DNA from: Halopseudomonas litoralis
Lineage (GTDB): Bacteria > Pseudomonadota > Gammaproteobacteria > Pseudomonadales > Pseudomonadaceae
Reading direction: 5' to 3'
Assembly: GCF_900105005.1 (NCBI RefSeq)
Contig: NZ_LT629748.1
Span: 2,356,001 to 2,420,000 of the forward strand
DNA length: 64,000 bases
Below, in pieces: positions 28,580 through 36,155 of this stretch; position 1 is the first letter of the stretch, and every line of letters begins with the position of its first letter. The notes beneath the pieces are model-generated. The model ran no database searches, was not told the DNA's origin, and was given only the letters and a program-made list of their open reading frames with translations. The position numbers and the translations under genes were made by a program.

Positions 28580-28908
28580 TCGCTGTCCTCCCGATTCCGC
28601 TGTTCCAGTCGAGCCTGTGAGTCATCACTGCGGTGAGAGCCGAGGAACAGTAACGCAAAGGCGACACTGCCCAGGAAGCTGACAATCGCCAGTATGATGG
28701 CCACATCCAACAGCACTTGCTGTTCCCGCATCAGAGCCAGAACAGCGCCCCCTGCCACACCTATCATGGTTAACGCATCGATGGCGACCGCCCGATCCGG
28801 CCTGCTCGGCCCCACCAGCAAACGCCACATTACCAATACTGTGCTGAGAACCAGCATGCCGCCAGCCAGCGGCAGCACCCAGGCCTGACCCGCCAGGACC
28901 ACATTCAC
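28576..28908 (-). CDS. mrpF: Na+/H+ antiporter subunit MrpF
   Basis: A 110-residue subunit with three transmembrane helices; the signature GPSRPDRAVAIDALTMIGVAG is present near residue 37-57, followed by VLLDVAIILAIVSFLGSVAFA. The frame is open much further upstream, but a GTG at 28908 has GGGAGG at good spacing and its GTGA overlaps the mrpE stop, and it gives the normal family length. The 182-residue frame would run through mrpE. Charged C-terminal tail. Confidence 0.92.
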   Translation of the reverse strand: MNVVLAGQAWVLPLAGGMLVLSTVLVMWRLLVGPSRPDRAVAIDALTMIGVAGGAVLALMREQQVLLDVAIILAIVSFLGSVAFALLFLGSHRSDDSQARLEQRNREDSE

Positions 28909-29393
28909 CGGCCACCTCCCAGCGGTCTTACCCAGCGCATGAGACGACGTTCTATCTCGGCAATGGCGCCGGTAATGGACTCTATCGAACGAGTATCCAG
29001 GACATGCACGAACATCTCTCCTGTGCGCGGCCGGTAGTCCAGCGCCAGTGTGCCCGGGGTCAGAGACAGCAAGCAGCCAATCAGTGTGATCAACCGCTTG
29101 TCCTGCGTTTGCACCGGAACGCAAACCACAGCGGATTCGATCTGCCGACGCGGATTCAATACGATCTTCGCCACATCCAGCGACGCATGAAATACCTGAT
29201 AGGTAAACCAGGGCACAAATATCGCGCCGGCTTCAATACGCATCGCGTACAGGCGACTGGCCCCATGTGCCAGCCCACACAGCCGAAATAACGGGTACAG
29301 AGCCGCAAACGCCAGTACCCAGTAGAGCGGGCTCGCCTGCGCCAGCAGCATGGCCAGTCCTGTCGCGAGCAGCAGGTGCAGATACACCATCAT
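28905..29393 (-). CDS. mrpE: Na+/H+ antiporter subunit MrpE
   Basis: A 162-residue subunit with two or three N-terminal hydrophobic helices (about 4-22, 24-42) and a soluble C-terminal domain. Family features are FHASLDVAKIVLNPRRQIESAVVCVPV and the SLTPGTLALDYRP block. MrpE is required for assembly or full activity of the complex. Two ATG codons are adjacent at 29393 and 29390; the first forms an ATGA overlap with the mrpD stop. Confidence 0.93.
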   Translation of the reverse strand: MMVYLHLLLATGLAMLLAQASPLYWVLAFAALYPLFRLCGLAHGASRLYAMRIEAGAIFVPWFTYQVFHASLDVAKIVLNPRRQIESAVVCVPVQTQDKRLITLIGCLLSLTPGTLALDYRPRTGEMFVHVLDTRSIESITGAIAEIERRLMRWVRPLGGGR

Positions 29394-30880
29394 TCGCCCC
29401 CTCTGTGCAACAGCTGCAGGTAGGCTGGCGCCTCTATCAGTTGGGCCGACGCTGCCATGGCGTAGTTCATTACCGGGCCGGCGCCCAGACCTATCATCAC
29501 CGTGATCAGCGCCAACACAACGACTGTGAACCAGGCGCCACGCGGTCCACCGCCCACCACACCAAGCTGCTGCGGCTCGGGATGTGCCTTGAGAAAAGTT
29601 TCATTCCAGATCTTGCTCATCGATAACAAGGTGAAAATGCCGGTAAACAAGGCGAAGAATGCTGCCATCCAGATTCCAGCGTCCAGGCTGGCCTTGACCA
29701 GTACAAACTTGGCCCAGAATCCCGACAATGGTGGTATGCCTGCCAGAGACAGTGCGGGTATGGCAAACAGAATGGCCAACAGAGGCGCACGCGCATATAG
29801 CCCACCCATCGCCGCCAGACGCTCGGAGCCGGTCAGCCGTGCAGCGATGCCGCCGACGAAGAACAGATTGGCCTTAACCACGATATGGTGAATCAGATAG
29901 AAGACCGCCCCTGCCAATGCCAGCGGCGTAGCCAGCGCCAGCCCGAGCACCATGTATCCCACCTGACTGACGATATGAAATGACAATATGCGTCGCACTT
30001 CGGTCTGCGCAGCAGCACCCAGCACACCGATGATCATGGTCGCACAGGCCACCCACAGCAGCACCGAATGGACCACGCCGGGTTCCGGCCAGAGCAAGGT
30101 CACCAGGCGAATCAGAGCGTAGACACCGACCTTGGTCAGCAGTCCGGCGAACAAGGCGGAGACGGGCGTCCAGGCCACGTGATAGCTGGCCGGAAGCCAA
30201 CCGAACAGGGGAAAAAGCGCAGCCTTGATCGAAAACGAAACCAACATCAGCACAACACCCAGCCAGGCGCCCGAACTGGCCTGATCGGCGCGAAAGAGCA
30301 GCGCCAGCTCGCCCATATTCAAGGTCCCGGTCGCCCCATATACCAGCCCGGCAGCGAGTAGAAACAACAGTGTCGCCAGCATATTCAGCACCAGATAGGT
30401 CATGGCACCCGACAGGCGTCGCTCACCGCCGCCCAAGGCAATCAGCGCGAACGACCCGATCAGCAGAACCTCGAACCAGACATACAGGTTGAATACGTCA
30501 GCAGTGATGAACGCCCCACAGATGCCGGTCAGCAGTCCCTGGATGAACAGATGGGTATCGCGCAGAAAATCGGCTGGCATTGGCTGGCGGAAACAATAGA
30601 CCAGCGTAGCCAACCCGATCACCCCGGTAATCGCGACCATCACTGCAGACAGCCGATCTATCACCAGACTGATGCCGTACGGAGCAGCCCACCCGCCCAT
30701 CTGAGCGCTGAGCACCCTGCCCTCGGCGGCAAGCGCGACCAGATAAAGACCAACGATTAATAACAGGGCCGCGCCCGTCATGCTGATGGCGGTGACCCAG
30801 GCATGACGGCGCCTGACCAGCAGCGCGAGCAGCAGGGTCGACAGCGGAATGAGAATGGGCAGTACGATCAGTACATTCAT
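29390..30880 (-). CDS. mrpD: Na+/H+ antiporter subunit MrpD
   Basis: A 496-residue proton-channel subunit homologous to complex I subunits NuoM and NuoN, with about 14 transmembrane helices. The proton-conducting signature is seen as LYVWFEVLLIGSFALIALGG (conserved Glu), the Lys-containing FSIKAALFPLFGWLPASYHVAWTPVSALFAGLLTKVGVYALIR, and FHIVSQVGYMVLGLAL. Broken-helix GIPPLSGFWAKFVLVKA is also present. Its ATG overlaps the mrpC stop (ATGA). Confidence 0.96.
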   Translation of the reverse strand: MNVLIVLPILIPLSTLLLALLVRRRHAWVTAISMTGAALLLIVGLYLVALAAEGRVLSAQMGGWAAPYGISLVIDRLSAVMVAITGVIGLATLVYCFRQPMPADFLRDTHLFIQGLLTGICGAFITADVFNLYVWFEVLLIGSFALIALGGGERRLSGAMTYLVLNMLATLLFLLAAGLVYGATGTLNMGELALLFRADQASSGAWLGVVLMLVSFSIKAALFPLFGWLPASYHVAWTPVSALFAGLLTKVGVYALIRLVTLLWPEPGVVHSVLLWVACATMIIGVLGAAAQTEVRRILSFHIVSQVGYMVLGLALATPLALAGAVFYLIHHIVVKANLFFVGGIAARLTGSERLAAMGGLYARAPLLAILFAIPALSLAGIPPLSGFWAKFVLVKASLDAGIWMAAFFALFTGIFTLLSMSKIWNETFLKAHPEPQQLGVVGGGPRGAWFTVVVLALITVMIGLGAGPVMNYAMAASAQLIEAPAYLQLLHRGGE

Positions 30881-31278
30881 GGTTTGCCCTCCCCAGCCGG
30901 AGGATAGGCTTGTTCTTCGTCCTCGTCCGGGGCAGGCTCCTCGGTCACCTGGCTGACACGATCTGTATTCTTGTCGCCATGCAATTCATGAGTACGCTTG
31001 AGTACCGAGAGCGCAAACACGAAGAGCGCAAACCCGATCACGATGGCGGTGAGCACAAGTGCCTGGGGCAGCGGGTTGGCCGAGTCCAGCACATCCTGAC
31101 CAGAGAAGATGAAAGCGGCTTCGCTGCCGGCAAAGCGGCCTGCCGTCAACACCCCCAGGTTGATGGCATTGCCCAGCACGGCGATACCCAGCACCACGCG
31201 CATCAGATGCCGATTCAGCATCATCCACACACCCAGGGCGGCCATGATGCCGGCGGTGACAGCACCGATCCATTCCAT
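30877..31278 (-). CDS. mrpC: Na+/H+ antiporter subunit MrpC
   Basis: A 133-residue NuoK-like subunit with three transmembrane helices: GIMAALGVWMMLNRHLMRVVLGIAVLGNAINLGVL and PLPQALVLTAIVIGFALFVFALSVL carry the family signature. The C-terminal 35 residues are hydrophilic and acidic (EEPAPDEDEEQAYPPAGEG), longer than usual. Its ATG overlaps the mrpAB stop by one base. Confidence 0.95.
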   Translation of the reverse strand: MEWIGAVTAGIMAALGVWMMLNRHLMRVVLGIAVLGNAINLGVLTAGRFAGSEAAFIFSGQDVLDSANPLPQALVLTAIVIGFALFVFALSVLKRTHELHGDKNTDRVSQVTEEPAPDEDEEQAYPPAGEGKP

Positions 31279-34001
31279 CAGGCAGTCCTCCCGATCAGAT
31301 TGCGCAGCATGTGCATGACTGAACCGAAGACCGTCAGAAACACGCCGACATCGAAGAGCAACGGAGTTCCCAGCTTTACACCGAAAAGCTCAACCCACAG
31401 CCCGGTCATGAAAGACAGTTCAGCCACCAGCCCGAATAGTCCGGCACTCACCGCGCAGGCCAGCCCGATCCCGATGATGGCAGGCGGCGCGATCCGCGCC
31501 AGTCCGCGCTGCATGCCACGCCCGAATGTCACTATCAACAAGGTGAACCCGGTCGCTGCGATCAGCCCGCCGATGAAGCCGCCACCCGGCAGGTTATGCC
31601 CCCGCCAGAGAATCGCCAGCGACACCACCAGCAGAACCGTCGCCAATGGGCGCATGCTCTGACGCAACATCAACGAGCCGAATTCCGGCAGGCCGCGAGG
31701 CTTGAGACCGGGCAATTGCCCTGCGCCCAGCAGCGTCGACGCAGCCAGGGCGGCAATAGCCACAACCAGAATCTCGCCCAGCGTATCGACGGCCCGGAAA
31801 TCGACCAGAATGACATTCACCACATTGCTGCCGTATCCGTTCGGCAGACTGTTGGTCAGAAACCAGTCGGCCAGATCTCCCGGCAACGGCTGGCTGACCG
31901 CGGTCATGATCAGCAGAGTCACGGCCAGACCGAAAAGCACTGCCACGACGGCATGCCAGATAGTCGCACCGGCCCCACTTCCGCCGCTGGCCGGCACCCC
32001 TGGCATCCGCCGCAACACCATCGCCAGGAAGACCACGGTCAGGGTCTCGACCATCAACTGGGTCAAGGCCACATCCGGCGCATTGATCGATACGAAGAAC
32101 AATGCCAGGCCCAGCCCACTGGCACCGAGAGAGGCAACCAGCGCAAGACGACCAGCCATGAACGCAGCGCCCACGGCGCCGCCCAGTGCCAGCAGGCACC
32201 CGAGTACTCCCGGCACGGTCACCTCGGATAGCGCCTGATTGTCAAAGGCTGTGACGTTCATCATCAGCAGACCGCTCAGCACACAGAGGCTGACCACCAG
32301 CGTCATCAGCGCCATATGCAAACGCAGGGAGCCATGCTGGAACAATCCGGCCACTGCGCCAGCAAACTGGAACAGGCGTTTGAGCAGCTTGTCCCAGAGC
32401 AGATCTCCGCTGAATGTCCACAGGTTGCCCAATCGGTTTGCCAAGGCACGAATAGCGTTGGTATTGAAATAGAACACAGTACCAAGCCCCAGCGTAAGAG
32501 CGCTGGCAATCACCGCCGGGGTAATTCCGCCCCACAGGTAGAGTCCCACGTCCACTTCTTCACTGGCGACGGCCTGCACGGCAGTGTTGATCAGCCAGAT
32601 TTCCGGCCACTGATTCCAGGCACCCAGACCCAGGCCGCTCACGGCCAGCAGCAGCGGACCGACCCACATCAACGGGCTGACCTCATGGGGATTGCGGTTC
32701 AGTTTGCCGGGTTTCCCCAGAAAGGTCTTGAAGAAGATCAGGCCGGCGGCAGCAACCAGAAGCGCATTGGTCAGGATCATCACCATAGTGACCGTCCAGC
32801 CAATCGAGCCCATTTCGATAAGCCCGGCGTACTTGAACTCCTTGGCAATGAAACCGAAGAATGGCGGCAGGCCGGCGTTGGAAAACGCGGCCAGCCCGAC
32901 GGCGATGCCGGTAAGTGGCATCAGCGTGAACAGGCCGCTGAGACGCCGGATATCCCGCGTACCGGTGGCGTGATCGATAGCCCCTACAGCCATGAACAAG
33001 GCGCCTTTGTAAAAGGAATGCGCCACCAGATAGAGCACAAACGCCTGCAGACCATAGCTGGTGTTGGTACCGATGAGCATGGTCAACTGGCCGAGTACGG
33101 TGACGGTGGTATAGGCCAGCATGCGCTTGAGATCATATTGACGGATCGCCAGAACGGCGCCCAGCAGGGCCGTCAGCGCTCCGAGAGTGATCAACACCGT
33201 GCTCCAACCCATACCGCCACCCAGCGTGGGATTCAGACGGGCAAGCAGATAGATACCGGCCTTGACCATGGTGGCGGAATGCAGATACGCGGAAACCGGC
33301 GTGGGCGCGTTCATTGCATTGGGCAACCAGAGATGGAAAGGAAATTGCGCCGACTTGGTAAAACAGCCAATCAATACCAGTACCATGATCGCCGGAAACA
33401 GCGCATGGGCCTGCACCATATCAGCTTGCAGCCTGGATAGTTGCCAGCTGTCCGCAGCGATGCCCAGCAGCAGCAGCCCGGCCAGCAATGCCAGACCGCC
33501 ACCGGCAGTAATGAGCAGCGCCTGCAGAGCGGCGCGGCGCGATTCGGCCTTCTCATGATTGAAACTGATCAGCAGGTAGCTCGCGATACTGGTCAGCTCC
33601 CAGAACACGAACATGGCAATCAGGTCATCAGCCAGCACCAACCCGAGCATGGCCATCATGAAGACCAGCAGGTAGGCATAAAAACGACCCAACTGCGGAT
33701 GGCCGCGCAGATAAGCCCCGGAATACATCACGATCAGCGCACCAATGCCGGTAATCAGCAACGCGAACAACAGAGCCAGCCCATCCAGTCGCAAGCCCAG
33801 CGCCACATCCAGAATGGGGACCCAGGCCAGACTTTCGAACAACACCCCGCCTCCGGCCACCTCGGATATCTGCAAGCCAAACCATACGAAACTGGCAGCC
33901 GGAACCAGCGCCAGAATCAGACCGGCATGACGCTGGGCGACATGCCATACAAAAGGCGCACAGAGTCCATTGATCAGAATGGCTAACAGGCTGACCAGCA
34001 T
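31278..34001 (-). CDS. mrpA: Na+/H+ antiporter subunit MrpA fused to MrpB
   Basis: A 907-residue polytopic protein. Residues 1-about 750 form MrpA: a NuoL-like core (MFVFWELTSIASYLLISFNHEKAESRRAALQALLITAGGG; FTKSAQFPFHLWLPNAMNAPTPVSAYLHSATMVKAG; VAHSFYKGALFMAVGAIDHATGTRD) and a C-terminal MbhD/MbhE-like section (SINAPDVALTQLMVETLTVVFLAMVL; VNVILVDFRAVDTLGEILVV). Residues about 770-905 are MrpB (RGHNLPGGGFIGGLIAATGFTLLI, LFDVGVFLTVFGSVMHML). The A-B fusion is the group 2 Mrp arrangement of many proteobacteria. The ribosome site is poor. Na+ export for pH and salt homeostasis is the known role of the family. Confidence 0.95.
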   Translation of the reverse strand: MLVSLLAILINGLCAPFVWHVAQRHAGLILALVPAASFVWFGLQISEVAGGGVLFESLAWVPILDVALGLRLDGLALLFALLITGIGALIVMYSGAYLRGHPQLGRFYAYLLVFMMAMLGLVLADDLIAMFVFWELTSIASYLLISFNHEKAESRRAALQALLITAGGGLALLAGLLLLGIAADSWQLSRLQADMVQAHALFPAIMVLVLIGCFTKSAQFPFHLWLPNAMNAPTPVSAYLHSATMVKAGIYLLARLNPTLGGGMGWSTVLITLGALTALLGAVLAIRQYDLKRMLAYTTVTVLGQLTMLIGTNTSYGLQAFVLYLVAHSFYKGALFMAVGAIDHATGTRDIRRLSGLFTLMPLTGIAVGLAAFSNAGLPPFFGFIAKEFKYAGLIEMGSIGWTVTMVMILTNALLVAAAGLIFFKTFLGKPGKLNRNPHEVSPLMWVGPLLLAVSGLGLGAWNQWPEIWLINTAVQAVASEEVDVGLYLWGGITPAVIASALTLGLGTVFYFNTNAIRALANRLGNLWTFSGDLLWDKLLKRLFQFAGAVAGLFQHGSLRLHMALMTLVVSLCVLSGLLMMNVTAFDNQALSEVTVPGVLGCLLALGGAVGAAFMAGRLALVASLGASGLGLALFFVSINAPDVALTQLMVETLTVVFLAMVLRRMPGVPASGGSGAGATIWHAVVAVLFGLAVTLLIMTAVSQPLPGDLADWFLTNSLPNGYGSNVVNVILVDFRAVDTLGEILVVAIAALAASTLLGAGQLPGLKPRGLPEFGSLMLRQSMRPLATVLLVVSLAILWRGHNLPGGGFIGGLIAATGFTLLIVTFGRGMQRGLARIAPPAIIGIGLACAVSAGLFGLVAELSFMTGLWVELFGVKLGTPLLFDVGVFLTVFGSVMHMLRNLIGRTA

Positions 34002-34165
34002 GGTCAGTTAGATCTCGCAGGGAAAGGGACCGGCATCGGTTGGCTGCGCTCCGCTAAAGCATGAGCTCACAATCTACACATTTCAGCCACGCAGGAAAAT
34101 CTGAAAAACCCGGGGATTCCGACACTTCCGGCCAATGCGAAAAGTCAGATAAATAAGAAGAGAAA

Positions 34166-34177
34166 GGGCGCGCCCTG
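34166..34177. repeat. Perfect 12-base palindrome AGGGCGCGCCCT
   Basis: On the minus strand it is followed by TTCTCTTCTTATTTATC, so it may contribute to termination of efp, although a stable loop leaves only four or five base pairs. It could equally be a protein site. Confidence 0.5.
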
Positions 34178-34180
34178 TAG

Positions 34181-34199
34181 CAATTTGAATCAAATTGCC
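34181..34199. repeat. 19-base palindrome, AT-rich (GCAATTTGA-A-TCAAATTGC)
   Basis: Perfect 9-bp arms around a single base, 180 bases before mrpA. The near-zero loop favours a dimeric DNA-binding protein site over an RNA hairpin, so it is an operator candidate for the mrp operon. Confidence 0.5.
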
Positions 34200-34221
34200 A
34201 TGGGAAACTGAAGATTTCGCG

Positions 34222-34252
34222 CCCGCTTCAGCTGGTAGTCACCTGAAGCGGG
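34222..34252 (-). terminator. Hairpin downstream of efp
   Basis: CCCGCTTCAG (34222-34231) and CTGAAGCGGG (34243-34252), a perfect 10-bp stem with an 11-base loop, 55 bases past the efp stop. No U tract follows on the minus strand, so its action as a terminator is uncertain. Confidence 0.5.
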
Positions 34253-34295
34253 GCAGTAACACCGCGGAATCGGCCACAGAAATGGCCGTGGACCA

Positions 34296-34312
34296 GCCTG
34301 ATACTATCAGGC
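34296..34312. repeat. 17-base palindrome overlapping the efp stop codon
   Basis: GCCTGATA (34296-34303), C, TATCAGGC (34305-34312). The right arm contains the efp TGA. The single-base centre makes a protein site or simple coincidence of the conserved C-terminal codons possible. Confidence 0.45.
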
Positions 34313-34873
34313 GCGCCCAACATAGTCGGCGGTACGGGTATCAACCTTGAGCACATCGCCCACGTTGATGAACAGCGGCACCTTGACCACCGCGCCGGTC
34401 ACCAACTTGGCCGGCTTGTTGCCGCCGCCGGAGGTGTCCCCACGCATACCCGGATCGGTTTCGGCCACTTCCAGCTCGACGAAGTTCGGGGGAGTGACCG
34501 CGATCGGCGCGCCGTTGTACAGCGTGATGGTGTAGATGACCTGTTCCTTCAGCCAGTTGGACGTGTCGCCCACGGCTTTCTCGTCTGCGGCAAACTGCTC
34601 GAAGGAGCCATCTGTGGCCATGAAATGCCAGAACTCACCGTCGGTATAAAGATATTCCATATCCCGATCCATCACGTCGGCGCCTTCCAGCGACTCGCCT
34701 GATTTGAAGGTACGCTCGTTGACCCGACCGGTCTTCAGGTTGCGCACCTTGACCCGGTTGAAGGCCTGTCCCTTGCCCGGCTTGACGAACTCGTTTTCGA
34801 GGATCGCGCAAGGATCGCCATCGAGCATCACTTTAAGACCCGGCTTGAATTCGTTGGTAGAATAGTTGGCCAT
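34307..34873 (-). CDS. efp: Elongation factor P
   Basis: A 188-residue translation factor that relieves ribosome stalling at polyproline. It has three beta-barrel domains (KOW-like about 1-65, EFP about 66-128, OB-type about 130-188). The modification loop is [10 protein letters not shown] with Lys34 at the tip, identical in layout to E. coli EF-P and not the Arg32 loop of rhamnosylated EF-P of P. aeruginosa. The C-terminal signature is [33 protein letters not shown]. The presence of epmA and epmB nearby agrees with beta-lysylation. GGGAAATGT precedes the ATG. Confidence 0.97.
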   Translation of the reverse strand: MANYSTNEFKPGLKVMLDGDPCAILENEFVKPGKGQAFNRVKVRNLKTGRVNERTFKSGESLEGADVMDRDMEYLYTDGEFWHFMATDGSFEQFAADEKAVGDTSNWLKEQVIYTITLYNGAPIAVTPPNFVELEVAETDPGMRGDTSGGGNKPAKLVTGAVVKVPLFINVGDVLKVDTRTADYVGRA

Positions 34874-34936
34874 ACATTTCCCACTTACAGTTTGAACGGA
34901 TACATCCGAAATCGCGCCGACCGATGGTCACTGCCT

Positions 34937-34953
34937 GACGTAGCTTGTACGTC
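34937..34953. promoter_or_regulatory. Small inverted repeat between divergent efp and epmB
   Basis: GACGTA, GCTTG, TACGTC in the 118-base divergent gap. It could be an operator shared by efp and epmB, but six-base arms may occur by chance. Confidence 0.25.
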
Positions 34954-34991
34954 TGACGGATGCCCTGCCACCCATGCGCGGAAAAAACCTA

Positions 34992-36038
34992 ATGATACAT
35001 GGATCTTCAGCCGCTGTTGAGTCTGTCAGCTGGCAAAACCTGCTGGCCCGGAGTATTACCGACCCCCTGGAGCTGCTGCGCCGTCTCGATCTCGACCCGG
35101 CGTTGCTCGGGCCCGCCCGCGCCGCCAGCGCCGATTTTCCGCTGCGCGTCCCGGAGCCCTACCTGAGCCGCATGCAGCATGGCAACCCCGCTGACCCTTT
35201 GTTGCGTCAGGTGTTGCCGGTGGGTGAAGAGTTGCTGGAACATCCCGATTTCGTGTTTGATCCACTCGGCGAACAGCATACCAATGCTCGTCCGGGCATC
35301 ATTCATAAATACCACGGACGTCTGCTGCTGATCGTCAGTGCCGGCTGCGCGGTCAATTGCCGCTATTGCTTCCGTCGTCATTTCCCCTACAGCGACAATG
35401 CCCTGAGTACCGACGAGTGGCATCAGGCGCTGGACTACATACGCCAGGACGACAGCATTCGTGAGGTCATATACAGCGGCGGTGATCCTCTGGCCGCCAA
35501 TGATAAACGCTTGGCGTGGCTGACTCGGGAGATTGCCGAGATCGCCCATGTAAAGCGGCTGCGAGTACATACCCGGCTGCCGATAGTAATTCCCCAGCGG
35601 GTCACCGATAGCCTGATCGAAGCGTTGTGCGGCACGCGTCTGCCGGTGACAATGGTCCTGCATTGCAATCATGCCCACGAGCTGGACAGCCACGTGGGAA
35701 GCGCCATTCAGGCTCTGCGCCGTGCCGGTGTGATGCTGTTGAACCAAGCGGTACTGCTCAAAGGTGTCAATGACCGAATCGATGATCAGCTCTCGCTTAG
35801 CGAAGCGCTAGGCGATCATGGCGTTATGCCCTATTATCTGCACGTGTTGGATCATGTGAAGGGAGCGCAGCATTTTCATGTGGACGATGAGATCGCCAGG
35901 CGACTGGTCGGGGAGATGCTGGCAAAACTGCCGGGCTTCCTGGTGCCGCGTCTGGTACGGGAGATTGCGGGGGCAACCAGCAAGACGCCACTGCCGCCCG
36001 AATTGATCAACCAGCAGATTGGCCGCCCCTTCGCTTAG
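34992..36038 (+). CDS. epmB: EF-P beta-lysylation protein EpmB (lysine 2,3-aminomutase-like)
   Basis: A 348-residue radical-SAM, PLP-dependent aminomutase that turns L-lysine into (R)-beta-lysine for EpmA. The 4Fe-4S cysteines are in SAGCAVNCRYCFRRHFPY (Cys119, 123, 126). Further family blocks are REVIYSGGDPLAANDKRLAWL, RLRVHTRLPIVIPQRV, VTMVLHCNHAHEL, LLNQAVLLKGVNDR and MPYYLHVLDHVKGAQHF, the last near the PLP Lys in the usual PYYL-x2-LD-x3-G motif. I chose ATG 34992 (MIHGSSAAVESVSWQ); an in-frame ATG at 34974 adds six residues. Confidence 0.94.
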   Translation: MIHGSSAAVESVSWQNLLARSITDPLELLRRLDLDPALLGPARAASADFPLRVPEPYLSRMQHGNPADPLLRQVLPVGEELLEHPDFVFDPLGEQHTNARPGIIHKYHGRLLLIVSAGCAVNCRYCFRRHFPYSDNALSTDEWHQALDYIRQDDSIREVIYSGGDPLAANDKRLAWLTREIAEIAHVKRLRVHTRLPIVIPQRVTDSLIEALCGTRLPVTMVLHCNHAHELDSHVGSAIQALRRAGVMLLNQAVLLKGVNDRIDDQLSLSEALGDHGVMPYYLHVLDHVKGAQHFHVDDEIARRLVGEMLAKLPGFLVPRLVREIAGATSKTPLPPELINQQIGRPFA

Positions 36039-36155
36039 GCGCGAGCCAGCTGCTACATTGTGATCAAAGATTCGTTTAGTGCGACGCATGTATGGGACTC
36101 CAGATTGATTCGTTCTCGATTTAGCCTGAAGGGGCTGCAACGGAAGAAAAATGTT

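Larger units (their letters stand above)
34002..34306. other. 305-base palindrome-rich gap between efp and mrpA
   Basis: No ORF is supported. The gap holds at least five inverted repeats (34166-34177, 34181-34199, 34222-34252, 34271-34288 with CGGCCA/TGGCCG, and 34296-34312 overlapping the efp stop) and, on the minus strand, a T-rich run after the innermost one. Signals for ending efp and starting mrp must lie here. Confidence 0.7.

Noticed and set aside
32316..33440. A 374-residue plus-strand frame opposite mrpA.
   Set aside because: The translation is Gln/His/Gly-rich without family motifs, while the minus strand encodes clear MrpA helices.
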